Below are positions 1 through 11,500 of a stretch of 25,744 nt of DNA, piece after piece. This DNA comes from Mnemiopsis leidyi (Eukaryota; Ctenophora; Tentaculata; Lobata; Bolinopsidae), in assembly GCA_000226015.1 (NCBI GenBank), contig JH153927.1, positions 108,215 to 133,958 of the forward strand, given 5' to 3'. The notes under the pieces were generated by a model. The model worked only from the letters and a program-made list of their open reading frames with translations, was not told where the DNA came from and did not search any database. The stretch's first letter is position 1; the number at the start of each line of letters is the position of its first letter. The translations under genes were made by a program, and so were the position numbers.

Positions 1-677
1 AAAATTTGCTGACGTCATATGTGAACGACCCCTTAGTGAAATTTTGCACTTGTCAGATAGCTTAGAAGCGATTTTGTATCAGAAGTTATTAAAAATTTTT
101 TTTTGGAGGGGGGGGGAGCAAATGATACCTTGGCCGACCCATCTGAAGTTTTAGGGGGGGGGCATGGCTCCCCTCTTCCGCCACCCCTAAAATAGTGGAG
201 TTATAAAACCAAACACGTGATTTTCATAGTGGCACAGTTAATCTTTCAAGATTGTCCCATGTTTTTAGCCAGGGCATAATTACAACACTGCTGGTTTAAC
301 CTGAAAACTTGTTTAACTTGAACATACAATTTTGAATACTAGAGTGTAAGGAAATGATTTCATGTAAAGTAGTAAAATCCTAGAGTGTCCTGAGGGAATT
401 TTTCTATGTAAACTCAGCAGAATAGCTGGGAAACTGTGATAGAGGATTAAATGTGAAGGGTCTCCATTGAAAGATGTAGAATCTTCCAGGCACCCTTTCA
501 GTACAACTGTAAAAGTCTTGGTGCAGGTGCTACAATAACAAACACAAATTCATATTGCAGACAATATAAATCATTGCCAACACCATGTTAGTGTCCTGTC
601 TTGGTAATTAGAATGACATCACTGCAACGTGAGGCTACCAATATTTAATGGATGTAATTTTATCTGTTTAACTTCTA
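1..677. other. Non-coding upstream region with G-rich repeat debris
   Basis: No coding exon is recognised here. Bases 98-190 hold two poly-G runs, at about 107-116 and 154-162, and a C-rich stretch ending in a CCGCCACCCC-type sequence. This looks like the decayed end of a dispersed repeat, but no partner copy lies in the window. The rest is AT-rich with no obvious structure. Confidence 0.4.
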
Positions 678-990
678 GCAGTGGCGCAGTCGGTTAAATC
701 GTCTATCTGCTAATCGATAGGTTAGCAGTTTGATTCCCAGCTGCGGCACTGGCCATGCTCAGCTAAGGATTCTGTTGGAACTTTGCAGCCCCACGGTCCA
801 CTCAGCCAAATGCTCAAGAAATCGGGTGTCAGGGTTAAATGAGCAGCTGCCCATTGCAGCGAAGTCTTGGGCGATAAAAGTATGGTACACACTACCTTAA
901 CCGTCACTGGCGTGTATGTATAATTGTACATTCGGCCTCCTGTAATTGGCCGTTACACTTGTGTAACATGTGGCTGTTGGAGTGTCCAAA
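678..990 (+). mobile_element. tRNA-headed SINE, copy 1 (Ser-GCT-like head)
   Basis: The 5' part (about 678-755) is tRNA-like. It has a box A-like GTGGCGCAGTCGG at 681-693, an anticodon-loop-like CTGCTAA resembling tRNA-Ser(GCT), and a box B-like GTTTGATTCCC at 728-738. The body that follows (about 831-988) is almost identical to the reverse complement of 16994-17152. A tRNA-like head joined to a repeated non-tRNA body is the classical SINE layout, with an internal Pol III promoter. The head is not a functional tRNA, because the stems pair imperfectly. The short ORF on the other strand inside it is a by-product. Target-site duplications are not clear. Confidence 0.75.
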
Positions 991-1350
991 TTAAAATCAG
1001 TATTAGTAGTCAATGATACGACTTAGGCTATAATGATAAGTAAAAGATCATCAATATACATCAAGATGGTCGCCAGGACTTTGGACCTGGTCAGAGTACC
1101 TTATATTAATACCCTCAGTAAAGTAGTGTTGAAAGTACTAAAACTATAAGATTAAAAAACTGGTATCCACACACCAATTAAGGACAATATGCATGTTTGT
1201 TTAATTCTTTTCAATGTTATACACAAGTTATTTTGCTTCATAAGTTTTTTCACTTTCACATCTTCACTGTTTGCTTCTAAATAGGTGAAAAATTGTTTGA
1301 CGACAAATGACTTCTTGACTTTTTCTCAATCAGTTAAATCTCTCCAGAGA
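991..1350. other. Intergenic sequence with a dispersed repeat
   Basis: This stretch holds a repeat at 1060-1124 whose partner is at 14760-14823; otherwise it is AT-rich. Just before the DAD1 start it has a pyrimidine-rich tract (about 1312-1346) with AG dinucleotides that could be a splice acceptor for a 5' UTR intron. No coding exon is seen. Confidence 0.4.
1060..1124 (+). repeat. Dispersed repeat, copy A
   Basis: The sequence around CGCCAGGACT, followed by GACCTG, AGAGTACCTTAT and TTAATACCCTCAGTAA, recurs at 14760-14823 in the same orientation with few differences. Similarity stops abruptly on both sides. The element type is unknown. Confidence 0.65.
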
Positions 1351-2156
1351 ATGGTAAGTTCAAGTGGAGCCCCCTCCATGGTGGAGGTTATCACCCGATT
1401 GGTGGGAGAATATACATCCAAGACACCACAGAAACTTAAGCTGATTGATGCTTATCTTGGGTGAGATTATTTTCTCTGAGCTTAACTGAACTGTGTGATT
1501 CTGGAACATGGATTTTCATTTCCAAGCTTAGCATTTTTACCATTAACCAACATTTTTTCAGGTATATAATGTTTACAGGGATATTCCAGTTTGTTTACTG
1601 CTGTCTTGTTGGAACTTTCCCATTTAACTCCTTCCTCTCTGGTTTCATTAGTACTGTAGCTAGCTTTATCTTAGGAGGTAAGAAAGAGTAATTTCTAGCT
1701 TTATCTTAGGAGGTAAGAATGAGTAATTTCTGCAGGTGGAATTAAAATCATATAAGTGTTTATAAAAAATTATGACTGTGCATCTTAAATGGCATTAATC
1801 ATTTAAGTAACTAAGCAAATAATCTATGACAGCTCTTCATATTGCAGTAACTGGTGTATTCTATACCACTCCTTTCAGTACACAGTGACATTTAGGAGTT
1901 GGGATGATATAGCTAGAAATATGATTTTTTATGACTGAGCATTTTATTTCTTAATTACTATTCTACATTAAAGGCTAGACCTATTCGTAATACTAACACA
2001 TTCGTTTAGTACTAACATATTTCAGTGTGTTTACGTATTCAGACAAACCCTGCCAATGTCGCTGTTTTCAAGGACATCTCCGTTGAACGAGCCTTTGCAG
2101 ACTTCATATTTGCTCACTGTGTACTTCATCTAGTTGTTCTTAACTTTATTGGTTAA
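1351..2156 (+). CDS. DAD1: DAD1, oligosaccharyltransferase subunit (three exons)
   Basis: The encoded protein is a small membrane subunit of the ER oligosaccharyltransferase, which N-glycosylates nascent proteins. Coding exons are 1351-1460 (phase 2 end, donor gtgaga), 1562-1677 (acceptor tttttcag, donor gtaaga) and 2026-2156 (acceptor atttcag, stop TAA). Joined, they give 118 residues against 113 in human DAD1. The family landmarks appear in order: [11 protein letters not shown] near residue 26, [16 protein letters not shown] in the middle, [14 protein letters not shown] across the second junction, and ERAFADF followed by [10 protein letters not shown] at the C-terminus. The hydrophobic segments expected of DAD1 are present. 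The ATG at 1351 gives the usual short N-terminus. It lies three bases after a ctctccag acceptor-like site, so a 5' UTR intron or trans-splicing is possible. A 35-base tandem duplication at 1661-1730 copies the exon 2 donor. CCDC12 follows on the same strand. Confidence 0.95.
1661..1730 (+). repeat. 35-base tandem duplication over the DAD1 exon 2 splice donor
   Basis: Bases 1661-1695 and 1696-1730 are the same 35-base unit, starting TAGCTTTATCTTAGGAG and differing at one base. Each unit contains the donor GAG/GTAAG, with GT at 1678 and at 1713. Only the first donor keeps the DAD1 frame. Use of the second would read into a TAA at 1689-1691. Confidence 0.95.
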
Positions 2157-2555
2157 TCATGTGTTGGGAGCAAGACAAGTTGCTGCTGCTGTTCTAGATA
2201 TAATATGTTGCATGTCTATTGTTTAGAATTTCTCTAAGTTTATGTGACGACTTTGTGACAAACAAGAATTATATAACTTTTGAAAGCTAATATTGTTCAA
2301 CTATGAATTTTGAATGTATAACTTATATTTTCACAACTGATTTCAGATAAATGCGTATAGTAACTCATTTTCTTTCTTATTAATCTGCGTGATAAAAATG
2401 CTGTTGACGGTTGTTGCAGTGAAGTAGCTCTTGAAAATGCTGAAAGTTACTTATTTAGAGTTTTATAACTTGCGATATCTACGCTACAAAATTAAGTAGA
2501 TTTTTTGAGCTCCCTAACTTAAATGTAACACTAATCTCACATTAGACAGCTAGTA
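2157..2555. other. Short spacer between DAD1 and the first recognised CCDC12 exon
   Basis: This 399-base AT-rich stretch must hold the DAD1 3' UTR and the CCDC12 5' end. I see no canonical AATAAA and no open exon that encodes the usual CCDC12 N-terminus. An acceptor-like CTCACATTAG ends at 2545. Confidence 0.4.
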
Positions 2556-5500
2556 ATGACAGCAAGTGTAGAGGAAAGTGAGGAGGTTCCAAGAAAACGA
2601 CTCAAGTTCCGTTGTTACAAACCTCATGATGAACACTTACAGGGCAAACAGGTACCTAGCCAACTGTCATTTTTCTTCACTTAAGTTTTTGACATTAGTA
2701 GCTTGAAACTTTAGTCGGCTCATCTATTTGATTTGAACAAAATCTAAAGGAAACTTTTGTGGGGTTAAAATTCTGCAGTTCAGAAGTAAACAATATGATA
2801 AATTTGAATATAGTGTTATAAAAAAAGAATTATTAAACTCAAAAAAGCTTATAATGAAATGCAATGTGGAACTAAATTGTATTTCATTCCCTATAAAACT
2901 TTAAAAGCTGCTTCAGTTACTGTCCTCATCGCTTTTGCTGAGGTAAATGTTAATCGTCACATTCTGAATGGTACAGTCTTTAAACAACCCCATACATTTA
3001 TCGACATGTCCAGGGATGTTAACGTTAACATTCCTCAAGTTTTCACTCACGTTACTGCTCCGAGAATCACAAGTTTGATCCATTCTCACTGCAGTCTTAG
3101 AACTGTCTTGTTTTGAAGGAGTGACCCTCAATCTTGAAGCAGAGTTTACTTGTCGTGTTAGAGCTGGTAGTTCCTGTCGTTTTGTCTGGGGAGGCACCGC
3201 CTCATCTTGAGTAGACTCGACATCTATATCGGGATACACGGAGGAAACTGAGTAATTGTTCGATACAGCTGTGTCGACCGGGGGTGACAAACTGACTTCA
3301 GTTGAGGTTGACAATTCTGGGAAAAATTGGGATAATCTGGATGACAAGAGACGGAAATCAGTGCTATCTGAAGGGGGTATCTGTTCAGGAAGTGGTTTTG
3401 AGGTTTTCAGACGTTTACTATAAGTTTGACTAGACGTTGGGTTAGAAGTAGGGAGGCGTGTGTTTAGTGTAACCTCTGGTATCTCCTCATCCACATATTC
3501 TCTCTTGATACCGACATACTCTGGCTCCACGCAGACTGCAGGATCACTGGAAGATATCGACAAATGCTCAATGTTGTAATGTTCCCAGTTCAGCAGATCC
3601 CGATCAAGGGAGTGAGTGGAGTAGTGTCCGCTGAAGTCCGCCATGTCACACACCGATCTCACCGTCGTCCGGAGCTGGTTCTGACCAATTGCGTGTCCGC
3701 TAAACCAGCCCCTGTTCCCTGTGCACTCTCTCCTGTTGTATTTCAGGTTGGGTCTCTGCCAGAGATCATTACATTCAGGGGGGACTCTCGACAAGTACAG
3801 CTCGAGAAGCCGACCGAAGGACCGGGGACTACTTCTGTTTGTTTCCGTACAACGTATAACACCTCGGTCTGCCTTGTACAGTTTGGTCTGATCGCTGGGG
3901 TAGTATGTAGTAACAACGCTGTTCGACTTCAGATCAGAAGTTACAACTACGTCCGTAATCGTCAACGCGCGCAGATGTACCCCCGATGTCAACCCGGTGA
4001 CAGTTACAAACAGGAAGTAGACAGCGTTGAAGAGAGCAGCTGGGTTTGACTCCCCCAATAAACCCTGCTCCCACAAACTATCCCACTGTCTCCTACTGAT
4101 CTTAGTGTCAGCTACTGTACAGATATTAGCTTGTTTCGCTTGTAACCTCTTTATCACCTGCTGGAGAGTTGTCTTGAAGTCCGTCATCCCAGGATCGTCC
4201 AGAATGTTAAAGTTGGGTCGGTCCTTCTTGATGTACCGCCCCAGCCCGCACATCATGGCGTACAAGTTGTGATGTTTGTAATCTCGACCGTCTTTTTGTT
4301 TACATTCTCGTACGAACTGAGCTAGCCAGAAGTTTAACTCCTCCGTGCTAGCTTCTCTGAGTTCCGGAACTTTCTCTCCCTCCGCCGCCTTGAAGTGTCT
4401 CCAGTTGTTGAAGGTGTTTACTGCCCACTTGGTGGATTTCTCCGTGTGGGTGTTACTAGTACTCGCTCCGGGTCTCATCAGTGGTCCTTGCTCGATAACT
4501 GGCAGGGGGCCAGAAGTTGAGGGAGCAAGGTTGGCGATCATACTGTAACCTTCTTCTACTCTTTCTGCTCGGTTTTCTGTTTGTTTTTCTGTTTCTTGTT
4601 GTTGTTGAGTCTTTTCCTCTTGAACCATGTGCATGGCGGAATTCCTAGATTGGTAATTGTCAATTACTTCATTGCAACGACTCTGCTGTAGAATGTACGT
4701 TTTAAAGAAATATCGGCATTATGACGATTTCTGTAGGTGCTCAGTTAGTAATGAATGATAGAAGCAAATCTGCCAAACAGCCAAGCTACTATAAGCATTA
4801 TTGAACATTATTGTTACCAGTACAAGAAACGTTATAAACCGGCTCAGCTGGCGATATTGCACTTTTGAACTAGAGATATACCATTTTCTATGCAATTTAA
4901 TCTTCAATAACGGTATAATAGGTATAATATGAACAGATATACTACTATGTAGCACCGCAATTAACCTAAAAATGGTTTAATATAACTAGCAAGAGATTGA
5001 CAAATTGCCACGTAAGTGTCCTCAGCTCAGCACTAGTGCTATTCACAGCTTTAAACAGTCTTAAGATGGTTTGCTTAAGAGAGATTTATAGAGGTTTAAA
5101 TGCAACAGAGGTGAAATAAGTGAAAAGTGCGAACCTAAGTGGAGTTCGAGCGCTACATTCAAAGTTTCATATATTTTGTATATTGGCTCTAATTTGAAGC
5201 TTTAGAAAGTGTGATGCAAATAAAAACAGTCAACCAAACAGTGCGACAACAATATAATGATCGACTCACGACGATACAAAGCAATGCCGTTATGTAACAA
5301 TGAAACTGTGGGGAGAGAAACGAAATGATATCTAGTTACATTTAACGAGTAAGTGCGAAGTAACATGATTTATACCTCGAGCGTAGCGCGTGGCGTAAAT
5401 CTCATTATTTATCGAAGCCGAAGGCTGAGTTGAATAATGATATGTTTCAACGAGGGCGGAGCCCTCGTTGAAAACATGTTGTTACTTTGCACTTAAGAAT

Positions 5501-8500
5501 TATGTAACGATATGACTTACCGAGTAAAATTTAGAGGCAGTGCGGGCAGTTGCTAGCAATAACAAGAAAAAAGGACGTTCTCTCGTATCACTAATTTGCA
5601 GAAAGTTTGAAGTAATACGGCTAAAACTGTGAAAATAATAGCAAAATGTTGATATAGTACGGCTTAAAGTGTGATGTAACTCGAAAAAAGGGGTGATGTT
5701 ATACGACAAAAATGGGCAAATACAGTAAACCCTCAAATACTCAACCGGTATAAGACCATCACGCGGTAAAAAGTAAAGAGAACAACAACCCTACTACTCG
5801 GCTCTAACCTTTACAGTTTACACCACACAAACTTACCTGGTCACGTACATAACACTTAAATAATTGTGGTAGAGATATCACGCTGGATAACACTGTTATC
5901 GCCACTCTTACTGTACATTTAATTAAGTTACACCGCGTAAAAGTGAGAAATGAGACGAGCTACGTTTAAACCAGACTACAAAACAAGTGGAGTAAGCCTC
6001 ATTATACGCCCGGGCTGAAGGCTCAAGTTTAATAATGGTTTGTGTTTAGCGAGGGCGCAGTTGAAATTATGTTGCGCTTGTGAGCTGTTAAACTGTACTA
6101 CTTATGATCATAGAGCGTAGATAGCGTGGTTATACATCGTACATACGTTTTATACATAGTGTGTATACATTGTGTATACTTTATGTACAATATCGATTTA
6201 AATACACTGTGTATGTGCTGCCTAAAACTGAATTCTGTGTCAACTATGGTGTGCTGTTTATTTAAATTATTAAACTATAAATCGCCAAATTCAAATGGAA
6301 ACAAAGAAATCAGAGAATATTGACATTGCACCAGAGAAGGATACAATCTACGCTTGAAAGAAAATAAAAGTGTAACATAGTACGCTGTTACATAATACAC
6401 TGTTACACTGTAACATTGTACTGCAAACACAAATCTGTTCTCTCCAGCTATCTATTTTGTAACAGTAGACAATGACAGCGCAAGAATAATATAATATCGG
6501 TTTCACGTATGATAATAAGATGACAAGGTAATGTCGAGTAAATGTGAGCAAGGATCGCGCAAATGACAAATAACGCGGTGGAAGAATGATGTAATGCGGT
6601 AAAAGTGGCAAATAATACGACATAACCGTGTAATAACTTGATCCTTATATGGTATTATGTATATCCTTATATGGTATTGCCGTGCCTGAATGACCCGTCA
6701 AGATACAAAAGTAGCACGCTGTTATCCCTACACTGGGATTATTGTATGTGGCATGTGCAAGTGTAAATTTGTTAATTTAATAGTACGGTACAATTAGTAA
6801 CAAAATGTGTGTAAATACTGCAAGAACAAGAAGAAGTTAAAATAATGACCAGTCCGTACAAGATAACAGTACGCTAGAGAACAGTGCGATAAGTGACACC
6901 AACTACACAACACAATATAACGTTATTCAGTAAGCTGAGAACAGTGCGATAACCGACACGAACTACACAACACATAGTGCCGTATATGCAATACAATAAC
7001 ACTCTTATAGAGGGTATTATATATCACTGTATTGCTCAAATCTGTCCTGCTGCCAACCAGACAGTCCGCCAATCAGGGAGCGTGGTCTGGTCACGTGACC
7101 ATGACAACGGCCAATCACGTTTGGCCGCGTACATTGTTGTGTTTAGGAGCAGAGAGCTCTTTATTCTAAGTATTTATTATATCATGGTCATGATATAATA
7201 ATTTCATTATGAATATTATGCAGAAATCGTGATGCTGTATATGAAAATATGTACATGAAAATATGTTATCTTATCATTAGTGTCGATTATATTAGCCAAA
7301 TTCTTATTTAGCTGATTAATCTAGTGAAATGTAGACTTATCTCAAGAATGTACACACGACTCTTTATTTACAGTATGAAAACATCATACAAAATTGTAAG
7401 AGAAGAGTTTTAATTCAAGTTGTAATTTAAGCTGAAATTTAAGTTGTAATTAAGGTCGCATTAATACTGGTTCTCGTACAACAAAAATACGGAACTAGAG
7501 TAAACATAATAGTAATTAGTAGTGGAGAGATGTGACAAAACCGAACAAATTCCTGGGACGTTCGAACATTCTTATATAAACAGGCTGGGCCGGGTTAAGA
7601 TATCCGTATCTGCAAGTGTAACACGGATAAGATAGACGCTCACAAAAGAGTGACAGTCTACAAAAAGAGGACCTATATTCAGTAGTCTGGGCTGTATTCA
7701 GGTACATCTGGGCTGGGACTAGCTTCAGACTACAGAGCTATAATACAAACGTAATTGTAATCAAATAAAAACAAGATCGAGCACACACTCCCCAAGTCGC
7801 TAGAGAATAACAAAACTACAAGCGTACAGCGAGAGCTAGTGGAGCAGTGTGATATCAAGTTACATAACGTATAGGCGTGAAGTAACATGATTTACACCTC
7901 GAGCAGAGCGAGTCGCGTGAATCTCATTATTCATCGAAGCCGAAGGCTGAGTTGAACAATGATATGTTTTCAACGAGGGCGGAGCCGGAGTTGAAAACAT
8001 GTTGTTACTTTGCGCTTATGAGTTAAGTAACGATATTATTCACCTAGTAAAAATTGCAGGCAGTGCGGGCAGTTGCTAGCATTGACAAGTTAAAAAGGGA
8101 CGTTCTCTCGTGTAACTAATTTTTAGCAGGCCTCAGAGTCATGTAACGATATTTATATCTCCAAAGTTAAAATAGCAGGCAGTGCGGGTAGTTGCTAGTA
8201 AAAACAAGAAAAAAGAAGTTATTTCGTATCAAACTAATAGCAAAAGGGTGATGTAATACGGAACAAAGTGTGATTTAATACGAAAAAGCATGATGTAACG
8301 ATGACAAAAGGTGATGTAATAAGACAAAAATGTGCAAATAAGACGTTTTACTCTTGTGTAACCAGAGAAACAGGCTGGGCCGTGGTAAGATATCCGTATC
8401 TGCAAGTGTGACACAGATAAGAAAGACGCCGATAAAAGGGTGACAATCTACAGAAAGAGGACGTATATTCAGGTGTCTGAGAGCTGTGTTCAGGTACATC

Positions 8501-11500
8501 TGGGACTTGCTTCAGACTTCAGAGCTATAATACAAACATAATTATAAACAAGTAACAACAAGATCGAGCACACATGAGCACACAGCTTGCTAGAGAAATA
8601 CAGAATTACAAGCGTACAACCAGAGCTAGTGGAGCAGTGTGATATTGGAGATTATTACACTCGTGTTTTACTTTCCGGTATTACGCTAATTGTGTTATCC
8701 TCCTTGTTTGACTCTGATATACTACATTCAAACACGCCTATGTGCTATTATTTACACTTCTATTACTTGGAAGTTTATTTGATTTGTAGAGCAGATCTTA
8801 GTATCCTCTAACTCGTATATCTCTGTACCTTTACTCAAGCGAATGGCTGAACATGGCGGAGTCAATAAATTACACGTTCTACTCTTGACCTAATAATTTG
8901 ATTACAAGCCAGCTTTACCGGTAAATAACGGAAATATTACTACTTGGTTGGTACCCAAAATGATTTACAGAGAAATCAGTAGGTATCAGTAGCCCAGTAT
9001 TATGAAGTATTTAATGAAGTGCAGTAAAGGACATGTCATGTGAGACGCGTCGTCTGTTGGGGACTTATCTAACTATATAAAGAGACATCGTCACATTCTG
9101 TGTTCGAACACGGTTCCCAGATTAACTGTAAGGTAAATACCAGAACGCTCGACATGTACATTGTACCCCAGTTGTTAAGTTTCTTCTTTAAAAAGTACCT
9201 CTCTATTATATGTTGCTTATTTCAGCTCGCGCAAGTGGAGGCTACTTCTATAGACAACACAGTTACAGACATTCTCAAGCAGGCTTCTTCTCAGTCAGCT
9301 GATATTGACCTCAATACACTGGCCCCCAGGTTTGGTGTTGTTTTTTATGTTCGTTAGTCAGGTAAGGATGAAAATTTCACGATCATTATTATCAAAATCA
9401 CAATATAAATTTAATTAAAATTTTGTCACAAAAATCACATATTACACCTAATTATACCCACATCATATACAATTTTTTAATTTGATTTAAAATGATAGTC
9501 TTGAGAATCCGTAAAAGACCGAAGTCAGAACTTTCAAAGAAAACATGAGCCAGATTTGATGCACAGAAAATTAAAACAGTGTTAGTTCTTATAGATTTCC
9601 CATTCAGTTCAAGCTTCTTCGCTCTGGACTTTCCCGTAAAAGTTATCAAATTCACCTCCATCTTTGGAAGTAGATTTCCCTTTTCCATCATTGTGCTGGT
9701 CAGCTGTACAAGCACCAGCTGTTGCGTTATACACAACTGAAGGAATTTCCTCATTGTCAGGTGTATTTTCTTTCTTGGGCCCAGGAAGAAAACAACGTAT
9801 TTTCTCCCTAAGAACCATCCAGCGTTTTGTATTCCGGATCAGGAAGTAGCCTTGCACAAGACACAAAATCATCAGTATTCCAGTTAGAGCTCCCAAGATC
9901 TCCGCGGAAGTGGTGCCCTTATCGGACGGGAAACGTTGACAAGATCCCACCCCATTCTCGTCCCATTCCCAGCTGATTCCTGAATCCTGATGGACAAGTA
10001 CAATCTTCTCTGTTGTGAGTTACGTTCGATCCTGGGGGACATTTCTGACATCGGAGTGAACCTTCCCTGCTCACTGAACCCGGTTTGCATATGTCACAAT
10101 GGGAGTGAGTGGTATTCCAGTACATTCCAGCTTTGCAAGAACAATGATCCGATCCTTCAAGCACACGTCGACATTTCCCCACTTTTGTAAGTGTTTGCTG
10201 GACACTTTTGACACGGACTCCAGAATTCCTCATCCTCTTTCCAAAACATTCCAGATGGGCAGCTACAGGATTTTCCACCGTCTAAGGATTCTGATCCTTC
10301 TGGACAGGGATGGCATTTAAATGACCCCTCCAGACTTGTTGTGCCAGCTGGGCAACTTAGGCAAGTTGACGTTTTTACGTCCCAGAAACTCCCAGCAGAA
10401 CAATTACAATATTTAGAACCCATAACTGAAGATGCTGTAGATGGACACTCCAGACAGTTCGGTTCCTTCCAGAATGTTCCTGCAGTACAGTTACAGTACG
10501 TCCTGTCTATAGTAGACCCTGCATTATTTGGGCATCTTCTACATAACGGCTCTGGTCCTTCGTTGGGCTTGTATTGGGTGACGGAGCATGGCTGGCAATA
10601 CCCGCCAGAAGAAGATGGCGAGTAACGATACTGACCAGGCGGGCATGAAATTGTAGTTCCCGTGCACCTCAGAAATACGTCCTCACTATGACCACAGTTA
10701 TGTCTGTGTATGAAGGTGCACTCCCTCCAATAAGAGGATGAGAAGGGACACCTTACGTCATCTAGTGTTATAGTATAGCTTGACTGTAGGGTAGGCCAGA
10801 TGTATGCGTATCTCCAGCTACCGTAATAAGGAAAGCCCATATCTTTGCAGATAACATCAGCTGCGTAGCTATTAAAATCATCATCACAAACTGTCCCTCC
10901 ATTGTACAGCAGTAGTCCCTCTTCCGCCCATGTAATTGTATTTCTATTCTGGTCTATTAGACGAAACCTAGACTCTGAAACAATTTGTAGCTTAACTTAA
11001 CATCTTGCTGATGATAACGCAGATCATTTTGCATTCTTAAAGAGCGGGTATCATGAACATACGTCGCATCATTTACGGATACCAGGGTCTAGGGATTAAA
11101 TGGAAATTAAAATGTGATCATTTGAAAACTAACCATTCTTTACCTATACTATTACTAAACAGCAAGTCAAATAAATAGCACATTTTACTAACATTACCTC
11201 CGTTAGCAAAGAACGCTGTGAATATAACCAGTCGCAGAAACATTTTTGCCATATAAAATCAAATCTCACAATAACTGCCACAACAAGTTGAACCTCTCTT
11301 AAATCACTGTTATATATTATATATACTCGACAAAACCGCGACACTTCAGCGGCTCTCACAATCTGGCACGTGCAGTGCAACGTCTGCTTTATGTTCTTGT
11401 CCCTTTCTTCCATATTAGCTCCGTCAATATTCCTGTGTTTGTTGCTGCCGTTATCTCTTTATTGGTAAAGCTGGAATAACATTGCACACACTTTGTTTGA

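Noticed and set aside
678-755. Functional tRNA gene
   Set aside because: The stems pair poorly, and the sequence runs into a repeated SINE body.
722-931. 69-codon minus-strand ORF
   Set aside because: It lies wholly inside the SINE, and the equivalent region of the second copy is not conserved as protein.
3564-4548. Plus-strand ORFs opposite the DUF3504 gene (161, 81 and 67 codons)
   Set aside because: They are shadows of the minus-strand coding frame, which has clear family motifs; theirs show none.
5354-8650. CRISPR-like array or bacterial-type repeat cluster
   Set aside because: The repeats are variable in length and spacing, have no uniform spacers and lie in a eukaryotic intron.
10157-10278. 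A short intron explaining the frame change in paralog A
   Set aside because: Cys-repeat homology runs on without a gap on both sides, and no GT-AG pair of plausible length keeps the pattern; a frameshift fits better.
9664-10625. Plus-strand ORFs over the receptor exons
   Set aside because: Antisense shadows; the minus strand has Cys-repeat, SRCR and membrane signatures with proper splice sites.
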